Shown piece by piece: positions 8,588 through 17,056 of a stretch of DNA of 64,000 nt. The translations under genes and the position numbers were made by a program. The notes beneath the pieces are model-generated. The model did no database searches and was not told where the DNA came from. It worked only from the letters and a program-made list of their open reading frames with translations. This stretch comes from Glycomyces lechevalierae (GTDB lineage: Bacteria > Actinomycetota > Actinomycetes > Mycobacteriales > Micromonosporaceae): assembly GCF_027622945.1 (NCBI RefSeq), contig NZ_JAPZVQ010000007.1:1-64000 (forward strand), given 5' to 3'. How positions within the stretch are numbered: position 1 is the stretch's first letter; the number at the start of each line of letters is the position of its first letter.

Positions 8588-9793
8588 ATGACCGGTAAGC
8601 ACCGCGAGAACCTTCCCGAATGGGCGCGTGAGGCCAGCCTCGGCATCTTCATCCACTGGGGAGCGTACGCGGTCCCCGCCTGGGCCGAGCCGGAGCACAT
8701 TGCGGGCGAAGCGGAACCCGAAGGCGGGTGGTTCAAGCACAGCTCCTATGCCGAGTGGTACGCGAACACCATCCGCATCGACGGGTCGCCTGCCGCCTCG
8801 TACCACGCGGAGGTCTACGGATCGGCGCCCTACGAGGACTTCCTCGACCAGTGGCGGGCCGAGAACTACGACCCCGCCGCATGGGCGCGGCTGTTCAGCG
8901 CGCTCGGTGCGGACTACGTCGTGCCCGTCACCAAGCACCACGACGGAGTGACGCTGTGGGACGCCCCGGGCAGCAAAGGGTGGAACACCGTCGACCGCGG
9001 CCCGAAGCGCGACCTGCTCGGCCCGCTCGCCGAAGCCGTACGCGCAGAAGGCATGCGCTTCGGCGTCTACTACTCCGGCGGCCTCGACTGGTCGATCACC
9101 GACTTCCCGCCGATCAGGGACGCCGAGGATCTCTTCCACCGGTATCGCCCCAACGACGCGGCCTACGCGGCTTACGCCACCGCGCACGTCCGGGACCTGA
9201 TCGACCGCTACGCGCCGTCGGTGCTCTGGAACGACATCGAATGGCCCGAGGCCGGCAAGGAGGACGGCTCGCTCGCCGAGCTGATCGCCCACTACCGCGA
9301 CGCCGTCCCCGACGGGATCGTGAACGACCGCTGGGGCGCCGACGTCTGGGACTACCGCACGAGCGAGTACTCGATGGCCGCGGAGCACGAGACCGGGATC
9401 GGCTGGGAGCACAACCGCGGGCTCGGATCCTCCTTCGGCTACAACCACGTCGAGGACGAATCACTCACCTTGAGCCCGCGCGCGCTGGCGAAGCACTACG
9501 CGGACGTGGTCTCGCGGGGCGGGCGGCTGCTGCTCAACGTCGGCCCCGACGCGTCCGGCCGCATCCCCGAGGTCCAGCTGCGCACGCTCACCGGTGTGGC
9601 CGAATGGATGTCCTCGATCAAGCCGTACACCGCCGACCGGAGCTTCCCCGAGGTCGCCGTGTCCGCCGAGGCCGACAACTGGTGCCGCACTTGGGTGAGC
9701 GGCGACCGGCTCGTCGTCGTCGCCGACCGGCCCGAGGACGTGAAGGTCACCGCGCCCGGCTACGAGACCGTCGCGATCGCGCTCCCTGCATAG
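8588..9793 (+). CDS. cytoplasmic GH29 alpha-L-fucosidase
   Basis: This is a retaining alpha-L-fucosidase of family GH29, 401 residues with no signal peptide, hence predicted intracellular. Family landmarks in order are LGIFIHWGAYAVPAW near the N-terminus, VTKHHDGVTLWDAP (His-His binding fucose) at about residue 115, FGVYYSGGLDW, and the nucleophile Asp in LWNDIEWP at about residue 217. It lacks the C-terminal beta-sandwich extensions of larger members apart from a short tail. It is coupled to the mutarotase upstream (3-base gap; AAGGA before ATG). It would release L-fucose from imported fucosylated xyloglucan oligosaccharides, whereas the GH95 enzyme at 42918 is secreted. Confidence 0.92.
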   Translation: MTGKHRENLPEWAREASLGIFIHWGAYAVPAWAEPEHIAGEAEPEGGWFKHSSYAEWYANTIRIDGSPAASYHAEVYGSAPYEDFLDQWRAENYDPAAWARLFSALGADYVVPVTKHHDGVTLWDAPGSKGWNTVDRGPKRDLLGPLAEAVRAEGMRFGVYYSGGLDWSITDFPPIRDAEDLFHRYRPNDAAYAAYATAHVRDLIDRYAPSVLWNDIEWPEAGKEDGSLAELIAHYRDAVPDGIVNDRWGADVWDYRTSEYSMAAEHETGIGWEHNRGLGSSFGYNHVEDESLTLSPRALAKHYADVVSRGGRLLLNVGPDASGRIPEVQLRTLTGVAEWMSSIKPYTADRSFPEVAVSAEADNWCRTWVSGDRLVVVADRPEDVKVTAPGYETVAIALPA

Positions 9794-9802
9794 TCGTCAC
9801 GG

Positions 9803-9829
9803 CGGGCCGGGGCGCGGTGCCCCGGCCCG
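9803..9829. terminator. bidirectional terminator between fucosidase and AraC regulator
   Basis: An 11-bp perfect stem (CGGGCCGGGGC / GCCCCGGCCCG) with a GCGGT loop sits between the convergent stops at 9793 and 9836, so it can serve both strands. Confidence 0.7.
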
Positions 9830-9835
9830 TTCGCG

Positions 9836-10711
9836 TCACTGGTGCAGCCGCCGGTAAGCGGCGGGAGGCATGCCGCACTCGGCCCTGAACGCGGCGTAGA
9901 AGCGGCTCACCGAGCTGAAGCCCGACTCGGCGGCCACGTCGGCGATCGGCAGGTCGGTCGTGATGAGCAGCCGGCGGCCCTCGGCGAGGCGGCATCCGGT
10001 GAGGTAGTCCCAGATCGTCGTGCGCACGATCTTGCGGAAGTGGGCCATCGCGTAGTTGGGGTGGAGATTCGCCGCCGCGGCGACATCGGCGACCGTCAGC
10101 GGTTCGCGGAAGTGCTCAGCGAGGTGGCGGACCATGGCGACGACGTGGCGCAGCGCCGGGTCGCCGCCGGTGTACGGCGGTACGGGCTCCCCCGGGGCGT
10201 CCAGCGCGAGGCGGCGCACCCGCGCCTCGACCTCGAGGAGCAGGATGCGGCGCCGCTCGGGCTGCGCGCCGTCCAGGTCGGCGGCCCACTGCGTGAAGTT
10301 CGCCGGGTCCGAGGCCATCGCGGCCGAGGGCGGGGCGATGAGCGGCTTCCCGGACAGCAGGCGGCCGACCAGCGCGGTCGGCAGCCCCCAGCCCAGGAAC
10401 GTCGCGAACGGGACGTGCACCCAGTGGGCCCTGGTGGCGGCGTTGGCGACGAGCTGGTGGGGCACGGCCGCCCAGAAGGCGGCCACGGAGCCCGGGCCGA
10501 TCTCGACGGGCTCGCCGCCGAAGAGGTAGAGCATCGTGCCGCCCTCGGCGACGAAGTTGATCTCCAGGTCGTCGTGCTGGTGGGCGGTGTCCATCAGGAC
10601 GGGCCGCCCGGCCCACCCGACCAGCTCTGAGGGCTGGACCGCGATCTGAGTATCCAAGAAACACTCGCTCGTATCGATGAAGACTTCTCGGATCAAAACT
10701 AATACGTTCAT
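9836..10711 (-). CDS. AraC-family transcriptional regulator with cupin sensor
   Basis: This is a transcription factor of about 291 residues. The N-terminal half is a cupin-type sensor (HQHDDLEINFV, then PGSVAAFWAAVPHQLV), typical of AraC proteins sensing sugars. The C-terminal 100 residues are two helix-turn-helix motifs (LTVADVAAAANLHPNYAMAHF and IADVAAESGFSSVSRFYAAF). The farthest plausible ATG (10711) leaves 55 bases to the divergent dehydrogenase; a TTG at about residue 20 is an alternative start, so the N-terminus is uncertain. It is divergent from the Gfo/Idh/MocA gene and convergent with the fucosidase operon, and could control either. The effector is unknown. Confidence 0.85.
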   Translation of the reverse strand: MNVLVLIREVFIDTSECFLDTQIAVQPSELVGWAGRPVLMDTAHQHDDLEINFVAEGGTMLYLFGGEPVEIGPGSVAAFWAAVPHQLVANAATRAHWVHVPFATFLGWGLPTALVGRLLSGKPLIAPPSAAMASDPANFTQWAADLDGAQPERRRILLLEVEARVRRLALDAPGEPVPPYTGGDPALRHVVAMVRHLAEHFREPLTVADVAAAANLHPNYAMAHFRKIVRTTIWDYLTGCRLAEGRRLLITTDLPIADVAAESGFSSVSRFYAAFRAECGMPPAAYRRLHQ

Positions 10712-10766
10712 GGAGGCGTCCGGCACCGGCCGTTCGGCCATCGACCTACGACCAAGGAGTCCAACC

Positions 10767-11963
10767 GTGTTCGCTATCGGTATCGTCGGGGCCGGCCAGT
10801 TCGCCGGCGGTTTCGCGAAGCTGTTCGACGCCCACCCCGGCGTCTCCCGCGTCACCGTCACCGACGTGATCGCCGACCGGGCCTCGACCCTCGTCGCCGA
10901 GCTCGGCCTGGCCGGCGCGGAGGACGACTTCGACGCCATGCTCGCCTCCGATGTGGACGCCGTCGCGATCTTCACGCAGCGGTGGACCCACGGCCCGCTC
11001 GTCGTCAAGGCGCTGCGCGCGGGCAAGCACGTCTACTCCGCGGTGCCGATGGCGTTCACCGTCGAGGAGATCGGCGCGATCATCGACGCCGTCAAGGAGA
11101 CCGGCCTCACCTACATGATGGGCGAGACCAGCCAGTACAACCCCACCACGGTGCTCGCCCGGCAGAAGGCCTCCGAAGGCGCGTTCGGCCGCCTCTTCTA
11201 CGCCGAGGGCGACTACGTGCACGACATGGACCACGGCTTCTACGCCGCGTACCAGTACAGCGGCGGCGCGGACTGGAAGCGCACGGCCAGCTTCCCGCCC
11301 ATGAAGTACCCGACCCACGCCATCGGCGGCGTCCTCGGCGCCTGGGACACCCACGCCGTCAGTGTGAGCGCGATCGGCGTGCCCGACCAGCGCGGGGACG
11401 GCGTCTTCGACAAGTCCGTGAGCATGTTCGACAACGACTTCTCGAACGCCACCGCGCTGTTCGAGACGGCCGACGGCGCCAGCTTCCGCACCAACGAGTT
11501 CCGGCGCGTCGGCCTCGCCCACTGGATCCCCGAGTCCCGCTTCAACTTCTACGGCACCGAGGGCATCCTCGAGCAGAACTCCCGCGCCACCTTCTGGCAC
11601 AACCGGTCCAAGGAGCTGGAGGACGTGACCGAGCTGGTGCAGCCGGGCTGGGCGACCGGCGCGGACGACCCGATCCTCGCGAAGGTCGACCCGGCGCTGC
11701 ACGACTCGTTCATCTCCGGGCACGCGCCGGTGCACGACACCTCGGCGCTCCCGGTCGAGTTCAAGGGACTCGGCAACGGGCACATGGGCAGCCACCACCT
11801 GCTCGTGCACGACTTCGTGACCGCCGTCAACGAGCGGACCCTGCCGACCGTCAACGCCTGGGTCGCGGCGCGGTACACGCTCCCCGGCATCATGGCCCAC
11901 GAGTCCGCGCTGCGCGGCGGCGAGCGGCTGCGCATCGACGACTTCGGCGACGCGCCGCAGTAG
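10767..11963 (+). CDS. Gfo/Idh/MocA-family oxidoreductase
   Basis: This is an NAD(P)-dependent sugar or sugar-acid dehydrogenase, 398 residues, cytoplasmic. The N-terminal Rossmann domain begins at once with IGIVGAGQFAGGF (GxGxxG type). It is followed by the family's KALRAGKHVYSAVPMAFT segment, where the usual catalytic-region motif EKP is replaced by AVP, and then the alpha/beta C-terminal domain. GTG 10767 is chosen over the upstream in-frame ATG at 10677 because AAGGAG (10754-10759) lies 7 bases before it and the Rossmann fold starts there. The loss of the EKP lysine position makes the exact reaction uncertain. It is divergent from the AraC regulator. Confidence 0.85.
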   Translation: MFAIGIVGAGQFAGGFAKLFDAHPGVSRVTVTDVIADRASTLVAELGLAGAEDDFDAMLASDVDAVAIFTQRWTHGPLVVKALRAGKHVYSAVPMAFTVEEIGAIIDAVKETGLTYMMGETSQYNPTTVLARQKASEGAFGRLFYAEGDYVHDMDHGFYAAYQYSGGADWKRTASFPPMKYPTHAIGGVLGAWDTHAVSVSAIGVPDQRGDGVFDKSVSMFDNDFSNATALFETADGASFRTNEFRRVGLAHWIPESRFNFYGTEGILEQNSRATFWHNRSKELEDVTELVQPGWATGADDPILAKVDPALHDSFISGHAPVHDTSALPVEFKGLGNGHMGSHHLLVHDFVTAVNERTLPTVNAWVAARYTLPGIMAHESALRGGERLRIDDFGDAPQ

Positions 11964-11977
11964 CGTCCCGCTGATGT

Positions 11978-12005
11978 GAACGCCCGGAGGCGACTCCGGG
12001 CGTTC
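11978..12005. terminator. bidirectional terminator
   Basis: GAACGCCCGGAG / CTCCGGGCGTTC form a 12-bp perfect stem with a GCGA loop between the convergent dehydrogenase (stop 11963) and LacI regulator (stop 12012). Confidence 0.75.
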
Positions 12006-12011
12006 GCCGTG

Positions 12012-13034
12012 TCAGGCGCGCGGCGGCGCGGTCGACTCCCGGACCACCAGCTGCGGCTTGACCACTGAGGACTTCAGGTCGGTCTTGCCTTGGAGCCGCT
12101 GCGACAGCAGGTTGAATGCGCGCGCTCCCAGATCCTCGAAGTCCTGCTCCACGGTCGTCAGGGAAGGGCGCCAGAGGGACACGAGCGGCTGTCCGTCGAA
12201 GCCGGCGATGGAGACGTCCCCCGGGACGTCGATGCCGCGGTCGGCCAGCGCCCGCATGACGCCGAGCGCGATCTCGTCGTTGCCGCAGAACACGGCGGTC
12301 ACGTCGTCGCGTCCGGCGATGCGCTCGCCCCAGCGGTAGCCGGAGACGGCGTCCCATTCGGAGTTCATGACCGGCGGGACCTCGGCGCCCGCGTCCTGGA
12401 GGGCGGCGCGCCAGCCCTCGGTGCGGCCGGAGACCTTGCCGCCGGTGGGCCCTTCGATGTGGTGGACGGTCCGGTGCCCTTGGCGCAGCAGGTATTCGGT
12501 GACCTGGCGGCCGCCCGCGGCCTCGTCGATGAGCGCGGCCACCGGGCCGCCCGGCGGGCGCGACGCGCCTCCGGCTGCGACGACCGGCAGGGACTCGGGC
12601 AGCGCCCGCGCGACCTTCATGCCGGCGGCGCGGAATTCGAGGACGATCGCTCCCCCGATGGGCTGGGAGAGGGCGAGGTCCACTGCGCGCGCCACCGCTT
12701 CGTCCTCGTCTGAGGAGAGGATGGTGATCGAGATGGACATGCCCGCCTGCTGCGCCGCGGTCTCGATGCCGCGCAGGGTGTTGGCGTAGCCGTAGCTCGA
12801 GGTCGTGGCCTCCGCGATGATCGAGATGAGGTTCGACTGGCTCAGCCGCAGGGAGCGGGCGGCGCTGTTGGGCCGGTAGCCGAGCTCCTTCACCGCAGCG
12901 TTGACGCGCGCGACCAGATCCGGGGCGACGTTCTTGGTCCCGTTGAGCACGCGGGAGACGGTGGGGACCGAGACGCCCGCCGCCTTGGCGACGTCGGCGA
13001 GGACAGGGGCGCGGTACGACTTCGAGGAGGCCAT
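12012..13034 (-). CDS. LacI-family transcriptional regulator
   Basis: This is a LacI/GalR repressor of 340 residues. The N-terminal HTH reads VLADVAKAAGVSVPTVSRVL followed by the hinge helix region (YRPNSAARSLRLSQSN). A periplasmic-binding-protein-like effector domain fills the rest. The ATG at 13034 is the only good start near the HTH; a longer in-frame extension exists but adds nothing conserved. A palindrome GAGATAATCGTTATCTC lies 53 bases upstream of this start, and related palindromes lie upstream of both lyases and the D-2-hydroxyacid dehydrogenase, so this protein is the best candidate for the regulator of region 2. The effector is unknown and is probably a product of the lyases. Confidence 0.9.
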   Translation of the reverse strand: MASSKSYRAPVLADVAKAAGVSVPTVSRVLNGTKNVAPDLVARVNAAVKELGYRPNSAARSLRLSQSNLISIIAEATTSSYGYANTLRGIETAAQQAGMSISITILSSDEDEAVARAVDLALSQPIGGAIVLEFRAAGMKVARALPESLPVVAAGGASRPPGGPVAALIDEAAGGRQVTEYLLRQGHRTVHHIEGPTGGKVSGRTEGWRAALQDAGAEVPPVMNSEWDAVSGYRWGERIAGRDDVTAVFCGNDEIALGVMRALADRGIDVPGDVSIAGFDGQPLVSLWRPSLTTVEQDFEDLGARAFNLLSQRLQGKTDLKSSVVKPQLVVRESTAPPRA

Positions 13035-13086
13035 GGCATTGAGGATACGAGACGTTCCGGGCGTTCCGCGCACGGGATCCCTCGTC

Positions 13087-13103
13087 GAGATAATCGTTAT
13101 CTC
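13087..13103. promoter_or_regulatory. putative LacI operator 1 (divergent lacI/SBP promoter region)
   Basis: GAGATAATCGTTATCTC is a perfect 7+3+7 inverted repeat. Its core GATAA-N3-TTATC is one base longer than the 12-bp copies at 18791, 18815, 18958, 23527 and 23681. It lies 53 bases before the LacI ATG and 270 before the solute-binding protein ATG, so autoregulation is the simplest reading. The remaining intergenic DNA to 13372 shows no ORF that I can support. Confidence 0.55.
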
Positions 13104-13372
13104 AGATATCGAGCCGAGCCAAGATCATTTCCGAGGCTTCCTCAGGCGTAACATGATCCGATCTACCTGGTCATTCGTTGCTGCTTCGGGCTGCTCCTAT
13201 CGAGACATAGAAAGCCCTTTCCATCCTGATCATTGACCGCCATCGATCGTGTTGATAACCTTCTCTCGACGCTGGGCAACGAAGGCCGACCCTTCCGGCA
13301 CCACGGGCCTTCCTCCCATCCGTCGAACCAGAGTCATCAAACCTCAGGGACATCAGTAGGAGGACCCCTCTC

Positions 13373-15040
13373 ATGGTCGAATTCTCTCGCCGCAACTTCC
13401 TCGGTGCCGCAGGCGCGGCAGCCGCGGCGACCGCCGTCGGCGCCACCGCCGCGGGCTGCTCGGACAACGCCGGCACCGCGGCCGGCGGCGACTACGACAT
13501 GCCGACGTACCAGCCCGCGCCCGAACTGGACGTGCAGCCGTACTACGAGACCGACACGCCGGGCATGCAGAACATCTACACCGAGCAGGTGCAGACGTAC
13601 TTCAAGTCGGTCGAGCGCGAGCCCGCCTCCGGCGGCAAGGTCAGCTGCTTCCAGCTCACCTGGGGCGACCCCTCGAAGCCCCTGGACGAGAACCCGTACT
13701 GGCAGGAGCTCAACGAGCGCCTCGGCGTCAGCTACGAGCCGCAGTTCGTGCCCCAGCCGGTCTTCTACCAGAAGTTCGCGACGATGCTCGCCTCCGGCGA
13801 CGTGCCCGACCTGGTCTTTCTCGACGACCAGAACGCGACCTGTCTCCAGGGCGTCCGGGACGGCGCGTTCGCCGACCTCTCCACCGTCTTCTCGGGCGAC
13901 AACATCCTCAAGTGGCCCAACCTGGCCGCGCGCAAAGAGGAGATCTGGCAGGCCAGCCTCAAGGACGGCCGCATCTTTCAGGTGCCCTCGGTCGGCTGGG
14001 CGCTCACCAACATCCCGACGATGCGCACCGACCTGGTCGACCAGACCTCGATCGGCCGCGCCCCCAAGGACGCCGACGAGCTGTTCACCATGCTCAAGGA
14101 GGTCTCTGCCCTCGGCACCGGCCCCGGCGGGCAGAAGGTCTACGGCCTCAACAAGTTCGACCCCCACCCGGGCACCGCCTCGATGTTCCAGCGCCTGTTC
14201 AAGGTCGGCCCCGAATGGCAGCTCAACGCCGACGGCGACCTGGTCCACATGACCCAGACCGAGAACTACAAGGCCATGCTCGAATGGCTCGCCCGCGCCT
14301 GGGCCGAAGACATCTTCGACCCGGTCTCCATGTCCCCCACCCCGACCGACATCGTCTCCGGGGCCGCCATCCGCTACGACGCGATCGGCGCCGCGATCAG
14401 CGCCACCGGCTTCTCGCAGTGGGAGGCCGACCTGCCGGGCGCGAAGTACGACTTCTTCGACATGCCCGGCTTCGACGGCTCCGAGCAACTGGTCGTCCGC
14501 AACATCCCCTACGGCAAGTCGACCTGCGTCTCCGCCGCCGTGGCCGAGGACGAGAAGCGGCTCACCGAGGTGCTCAACGTCCTCGACTACTTCTGCGCCC
14601 CGTACGGCTCCGAAGAGAACCTGTTCGTCAACTCCGGTATCGAAGGACGCAACTTCGACTTCGACGAGCACGGCATCCCCATCCCGAACCCGGAGTACGC
14701 GACCGAGATGGGCGTCCAGTACGTGGGCGTCCCCGGCGGCGACAACGGGTACCGGGTGCACCCGAATGCGGCTGCATGGGTCGACTCGTTCGTCGCCGTC
14801 ATGGAACCCCTGGCCCAGAACTCGATCGACCGGCCGCTGACCGGCCTCGAAAGCGCGTCGCAGACCTTCATCACCAAGGGCGCGCAGCTCAAGCAGTTGT
14901 GGACCGACTTCGAGAACGGGGTCATCACCGGCCGCGAGAGCATCGACGGCCTCCAGTCCTTCGTGGACAACTACATGTCGCAGGGCGGCACGCAGGTCAA
15001 GGACGAGTACACCCAGGCACTCAAGGACGCCGGCAAGTGA
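13373..15040 (+). CDS. TAT-exported lipoprotein, extracellular solute-binding protein
   Basis: This is the substrate receptor of an oligosaccharide ABC importer, 555 residues, anchored outside the membrane. The leader combines a TAT motif (SRRNFLG) with a lipobox (TAAGC, Cys about residue 29), so it is probably exported folded and then lipidated. The large size and the LipO/LplA-like layout match the importers that use LplB/YtcP permeases, which follow directly. ATG 13373 has a strong AGGAGG at 13358-13363. Its stop overlaps the GTG of the next gene (GTGA). The position among lyase genes suggests that it binds unsaturated uronate-containing oligosaccharides; this is inference. Confidence 0.9.
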   Translation: MVEFSRRNFLGAAGAAAAATAVGATAAGCSDNAGTAAGGDYDMPTYQPAPELDVQPYYETDTPGMQNIYTEQVQTYFKSVEREPASGGKVSCFQLTWGDPSKPLDENPYWQELNERLGVSYEPQFVPQPVFYQKFATMLASGDVPDLVFLDDQNATCLQGVRDGAFADLSTVFSGDNILKWPNLAARKEEIWQASLKDGRIFQVPSVGWALTNIPTMRTDLVDQTSIGRAPKDADELFTMLKEVSALGTGPGGQKVYGLNKFDPHPGTASMFQRLFKVGPEWQLNADGDLVHMTQTENYKAMLEWLARAWAEDIFDPVSMSPTPTDIVSGAAIRYDAIGAAISATGFSQWEADLPGAKYDFFDMPGFDGSEQLVVRNIPYGKSTCVSAAVAEDEKRLTEVLNVLDYFCAPYGSEENLFVNSGIEGRNFDFDEHGIPIPNPEYATEMGVQYVGVPGGDNGYRVHPNAAAWVDSFVAVMEPLAQNSIDRPLTGLESASQTFITKGAQLKQLWTDFENGVITGRESIDGLQSFVDNYMSQGGTQVKDEYTQALKDAGK

Positions 15041-16017
15041 GCGTCAAGACCGCTGCGAACCCCGGGACCCGCACTGAGCGGGCCCCGGGGCCGAACCCGT
15101 CTATGAAGCGCCGCAAGCCCTCGCTGGGCCAACGCATCTGGCGCGAGCGCTGGTCCTACACGTTCATCGTCCCCGGGGCGCTCTTCTTCCTGGTCTTCGC
15201 GTACGTGCCGATGCTCGGCAACGTCGTCGCGTTCCAGCAGTACTCGCCGTTCCGGGGCATCGAGGGCTCCCCCTGGGTGGGGTTCGCGAACTTCAACGCG
15301 ATCTGGGCCGACCCCGAAGTGCTCACCGCGCTGCGCAACACGCTCATCATCGCGGTGTTGCAACTGGTGCTCGCGTTCCCGGCGCCGATCGCGCTCGCAC
15401 TGCTGCTCAACTCGCTGATCTCCGACCGGATCAAGCGCATGGTGCAGACCGTGGTGTACCTGCCGTACTTCCTGTCCTGGGTCATCGTGATCTCGGTGTG
15501 GCAGCAGGTGCTCGGCGGCGGCGGCCTCGTGGCAGGGCTGCTCGACGGCTTTGGGGTCTCGGGGTTCGACGCGATGTCCAACGCCGACACGTTCAAGCTC
15601 CTCGTTGTCGCCCAGGGGATCTGGAAGGACTGCGGCTGGGGCACCATCATCTTCTTCGCGGCCATCGCCGGCATTCCGAACGACCGGTACGAGGCGGCCG
15701 CGATCGACGGCGCGACGCCGTGGCAGCGCACCTGGCACATCACGCTCCCCGCGCTGGTCCCGGTGGCGACGCTGCTGCTCATCCTGAACATCGGGTCGAT
15801 CCTGACCGTGGGCTTCGAGCAGTTGCTGCTCCAGCAGCCGATGGTCGGTGCCGATGCGGCCCAAGTGATCGACACGTTCGTGTACTTCAGAGGCGTGCTC
15901 GGCGGCCAGTGGGGCATCGCCACAGCGGCGGGCCTGCTCAAGGGCGTCATCGGCACGATCCTGGTGCTGTCCGCGAACCGGGTCGCCAAGCGCCTCGGCG
16001 GAGAGGGGATCTTCTAA
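15037..16017 (+). CDS. ABC transporter permease, LplB-type
   Basis: This is a complete permease of 326 residues and a paralogue of the truncated gene at the window start. After a charged N-terminus it has about six membrane segments (first: FIVPGALFFLVFAYVPMLG) and the EAA loop YEAAAIDGATPWQRTWHITL. The GTG at 15037 overlaps the TGA of the solute-binding protein gene; an internal ATG at 15103 (MKRRKPSLG) is the alternative start and would remove 22 poorly conserved residues. The TAA at 16015-16017 overlaps the next ATG (TAATG). It acts with the following permease. Confidence 0.9.
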   Translation: MSVKTAANPGTRTERAPGPNPSMKRRKPSLGQRIWRERWSYTFIVPGALFFLVFAYVPMLGNVVAFQQYSPFRGIEGSPWVGFANFNAIWADPEVLTALRNTLIIAVLQLVLAFPAPIALALLLNSLISDRIKRMVQTVVYLPYFLSWVIVISVWQQVLGGGGLVAGLLDGFGVSGFDAMSNADTFKLLVVAQGIWKDCGWGTIIFFAAIAGIPNDRYEAAAIDGATPWQRTWHITLPALVPVATLLLILNIGSILTVGFEQLLLQQPMVGADAAQVIDTFVYFRGVLGGQWGIATAAGLLKGVIGTILVLSANRVAKRLGGEGIF

Positions 16018-16931
16018 TGGCAACGGCTGCAGCACTTCCCATTCGACGCAAGCAGGGCACCGCGCCCTGGATGAAACCGCCTTCGGTATGGGTGCGAGGG
16101 ATCAAGGCGCTGGTCATCGCGCTGATCGTGATCACCATGATCTACCCGCTCGTGTACGTGATCGCGATGAGCTTCGCCGCCCCGTCCCAGGCGCGCGCGG
16201 GGGTCATCTTCCCGACCGAGTTCTCCCTCGACGCCTACCGAGCGATCTTCAACGGCGGCACCGTGACGCAGGGCCTCACCAACTCGCTGTTCATCACGGT
16301 CGTCGGAACGATCCTGTCGCTGGCGGCGACCTCGATGCTCGCGTGGGGCCTGGCCCGGACCCGGCAGGTCCCCGGCGCGAAGGCCGTGCTCGTCCTGATC
16401 CTCGCGACCATGTTCTTCAGCGCGGGCATCATCCCGAACTTCATGCTCATCAAGTACCTCGGCCTCCTGGACTCCACCTGGTCGCTCATCATCCCGGGCT
16501 TGATCTCGGCGTTCAACATGATCGTGATCAGGAACTTCTTCCAAGGCCTGCCCGAGGAACTCATCGAAGCGGCCCGCATCGACGGCGCGGGCGAATGGCG
16601 GATCTTCCTCCAGATCGTCCTGCCGCTGTCGAAGCCGGTGCTCGCGGTCATGGGCCTGTTCTACGCGGTCGGTTACTGGAACACCTACTTCAACGCGCTG
16701 CTGTACATCAACGACAGCGAGAAGTGGCCCATCCAGGTCGTCCTGCAGCAGTACGTGCTCGCCGGCGTGCAGATCCCCGGCGCGATGGTCTCGCCGGACG
16801 CCCCGCCCCCGCCTGGCATCACGCTGCAGATGGCGGTCATCGTCCTCGCCACCGTCCCGATCCTCGTCGTCTACCCGTTCCTCCAGCGCTACTTCACCTC
16901 CGGCGTCCTCACCGGCGCCATCAAGGGCTGA
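16017..16931 (+). CDS. carbohydrate ABC transporter permease, YtcP-type
   Basis: This is the partner permease, 304 residues, paralogous to 639-1577. It has about six membrane segments and the EAA loop (IEAARIDGAGEWRIFLQIVL). The start overlaps the preceding stop by one base, and GGAGAGGGG precedes it. The C-terminus (FTSGVLTGAIKG) is typical of the branch. The stop codon lies inside the first of two 34-bp tandem repeats. No ATPase gene is adjacent, so an ATPase encoded elsewhere (MsiK-like) is presumably shared. Confidence 0.9.
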   Translation: MATAAALPIRRKQGTAPWMKPPSVWVRGIKALVIALIVITMIYPLVYVIAMSFAAPSQARAGVIFPTEFSLDAYRAIFNGGTVTQGLTNSLFITVVGTILSLAATSMLAWGLARTRQVPGAKAVLVLILATMFFSAGIIPNFMLIKYLGLLDSTWSLIIPGLISAFNMIVIRNFFQGLPEELIEAARIDGAGEWRIFLQIVLPLSKPVLAVMGLFYAVGYWNTYFNALLYINDSEKWPIQVVLQQYVLAGVQIPGAMVSPDAPPPPGITLQMAVIVLATVPILVVYPFLQRYFTSGVLTGAIKG

Positions 16932-16993
16932 TTTACGGCTCGCAAGCTTCGCCGAGACCGGCTGATTTACGGCTCGCAAACATCGCCGAGGCG
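16926..16993 (+). repeat. two 34-bp tandem direct repeats at the end of the permease gene
   Basis: Two head-to-tail copies begin GGCTGATTTACGGCTCGCAA (16926-16959 and 16960-16993) and differ at about six positions. A third copy starts (GGCTGA at 16994) and stops. The first copy includes the last sense codon and stop of the permease, so the duplication started at the gene end. Confidence 0.7.
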
Positions 16994-17015
16994 GGCTGAA
17001 CGACGCGACATGAAA

Positions 17016-17039
17016 GGGCCGAGCGAAACCGCTCGGCCC
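17016..17039. terminator. bidirectional terminator
   Basis: GGGCCGAGCG / CGCTCGGCCC with an AAAC loop, followed by TTC, lies between the permease operon and the convergent lyase gene (stop 17057). Confidence 0.75.
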
Positions 17040-17056
17040 CTTCGCGTTCCACCGCG

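Noticed and set aside
13100..13372. A small gene between LacI and the solute-binding protein
   Set aside because: The open frames there lack start signals and overlap the operator or the ribosome site region; no protein resemblance.
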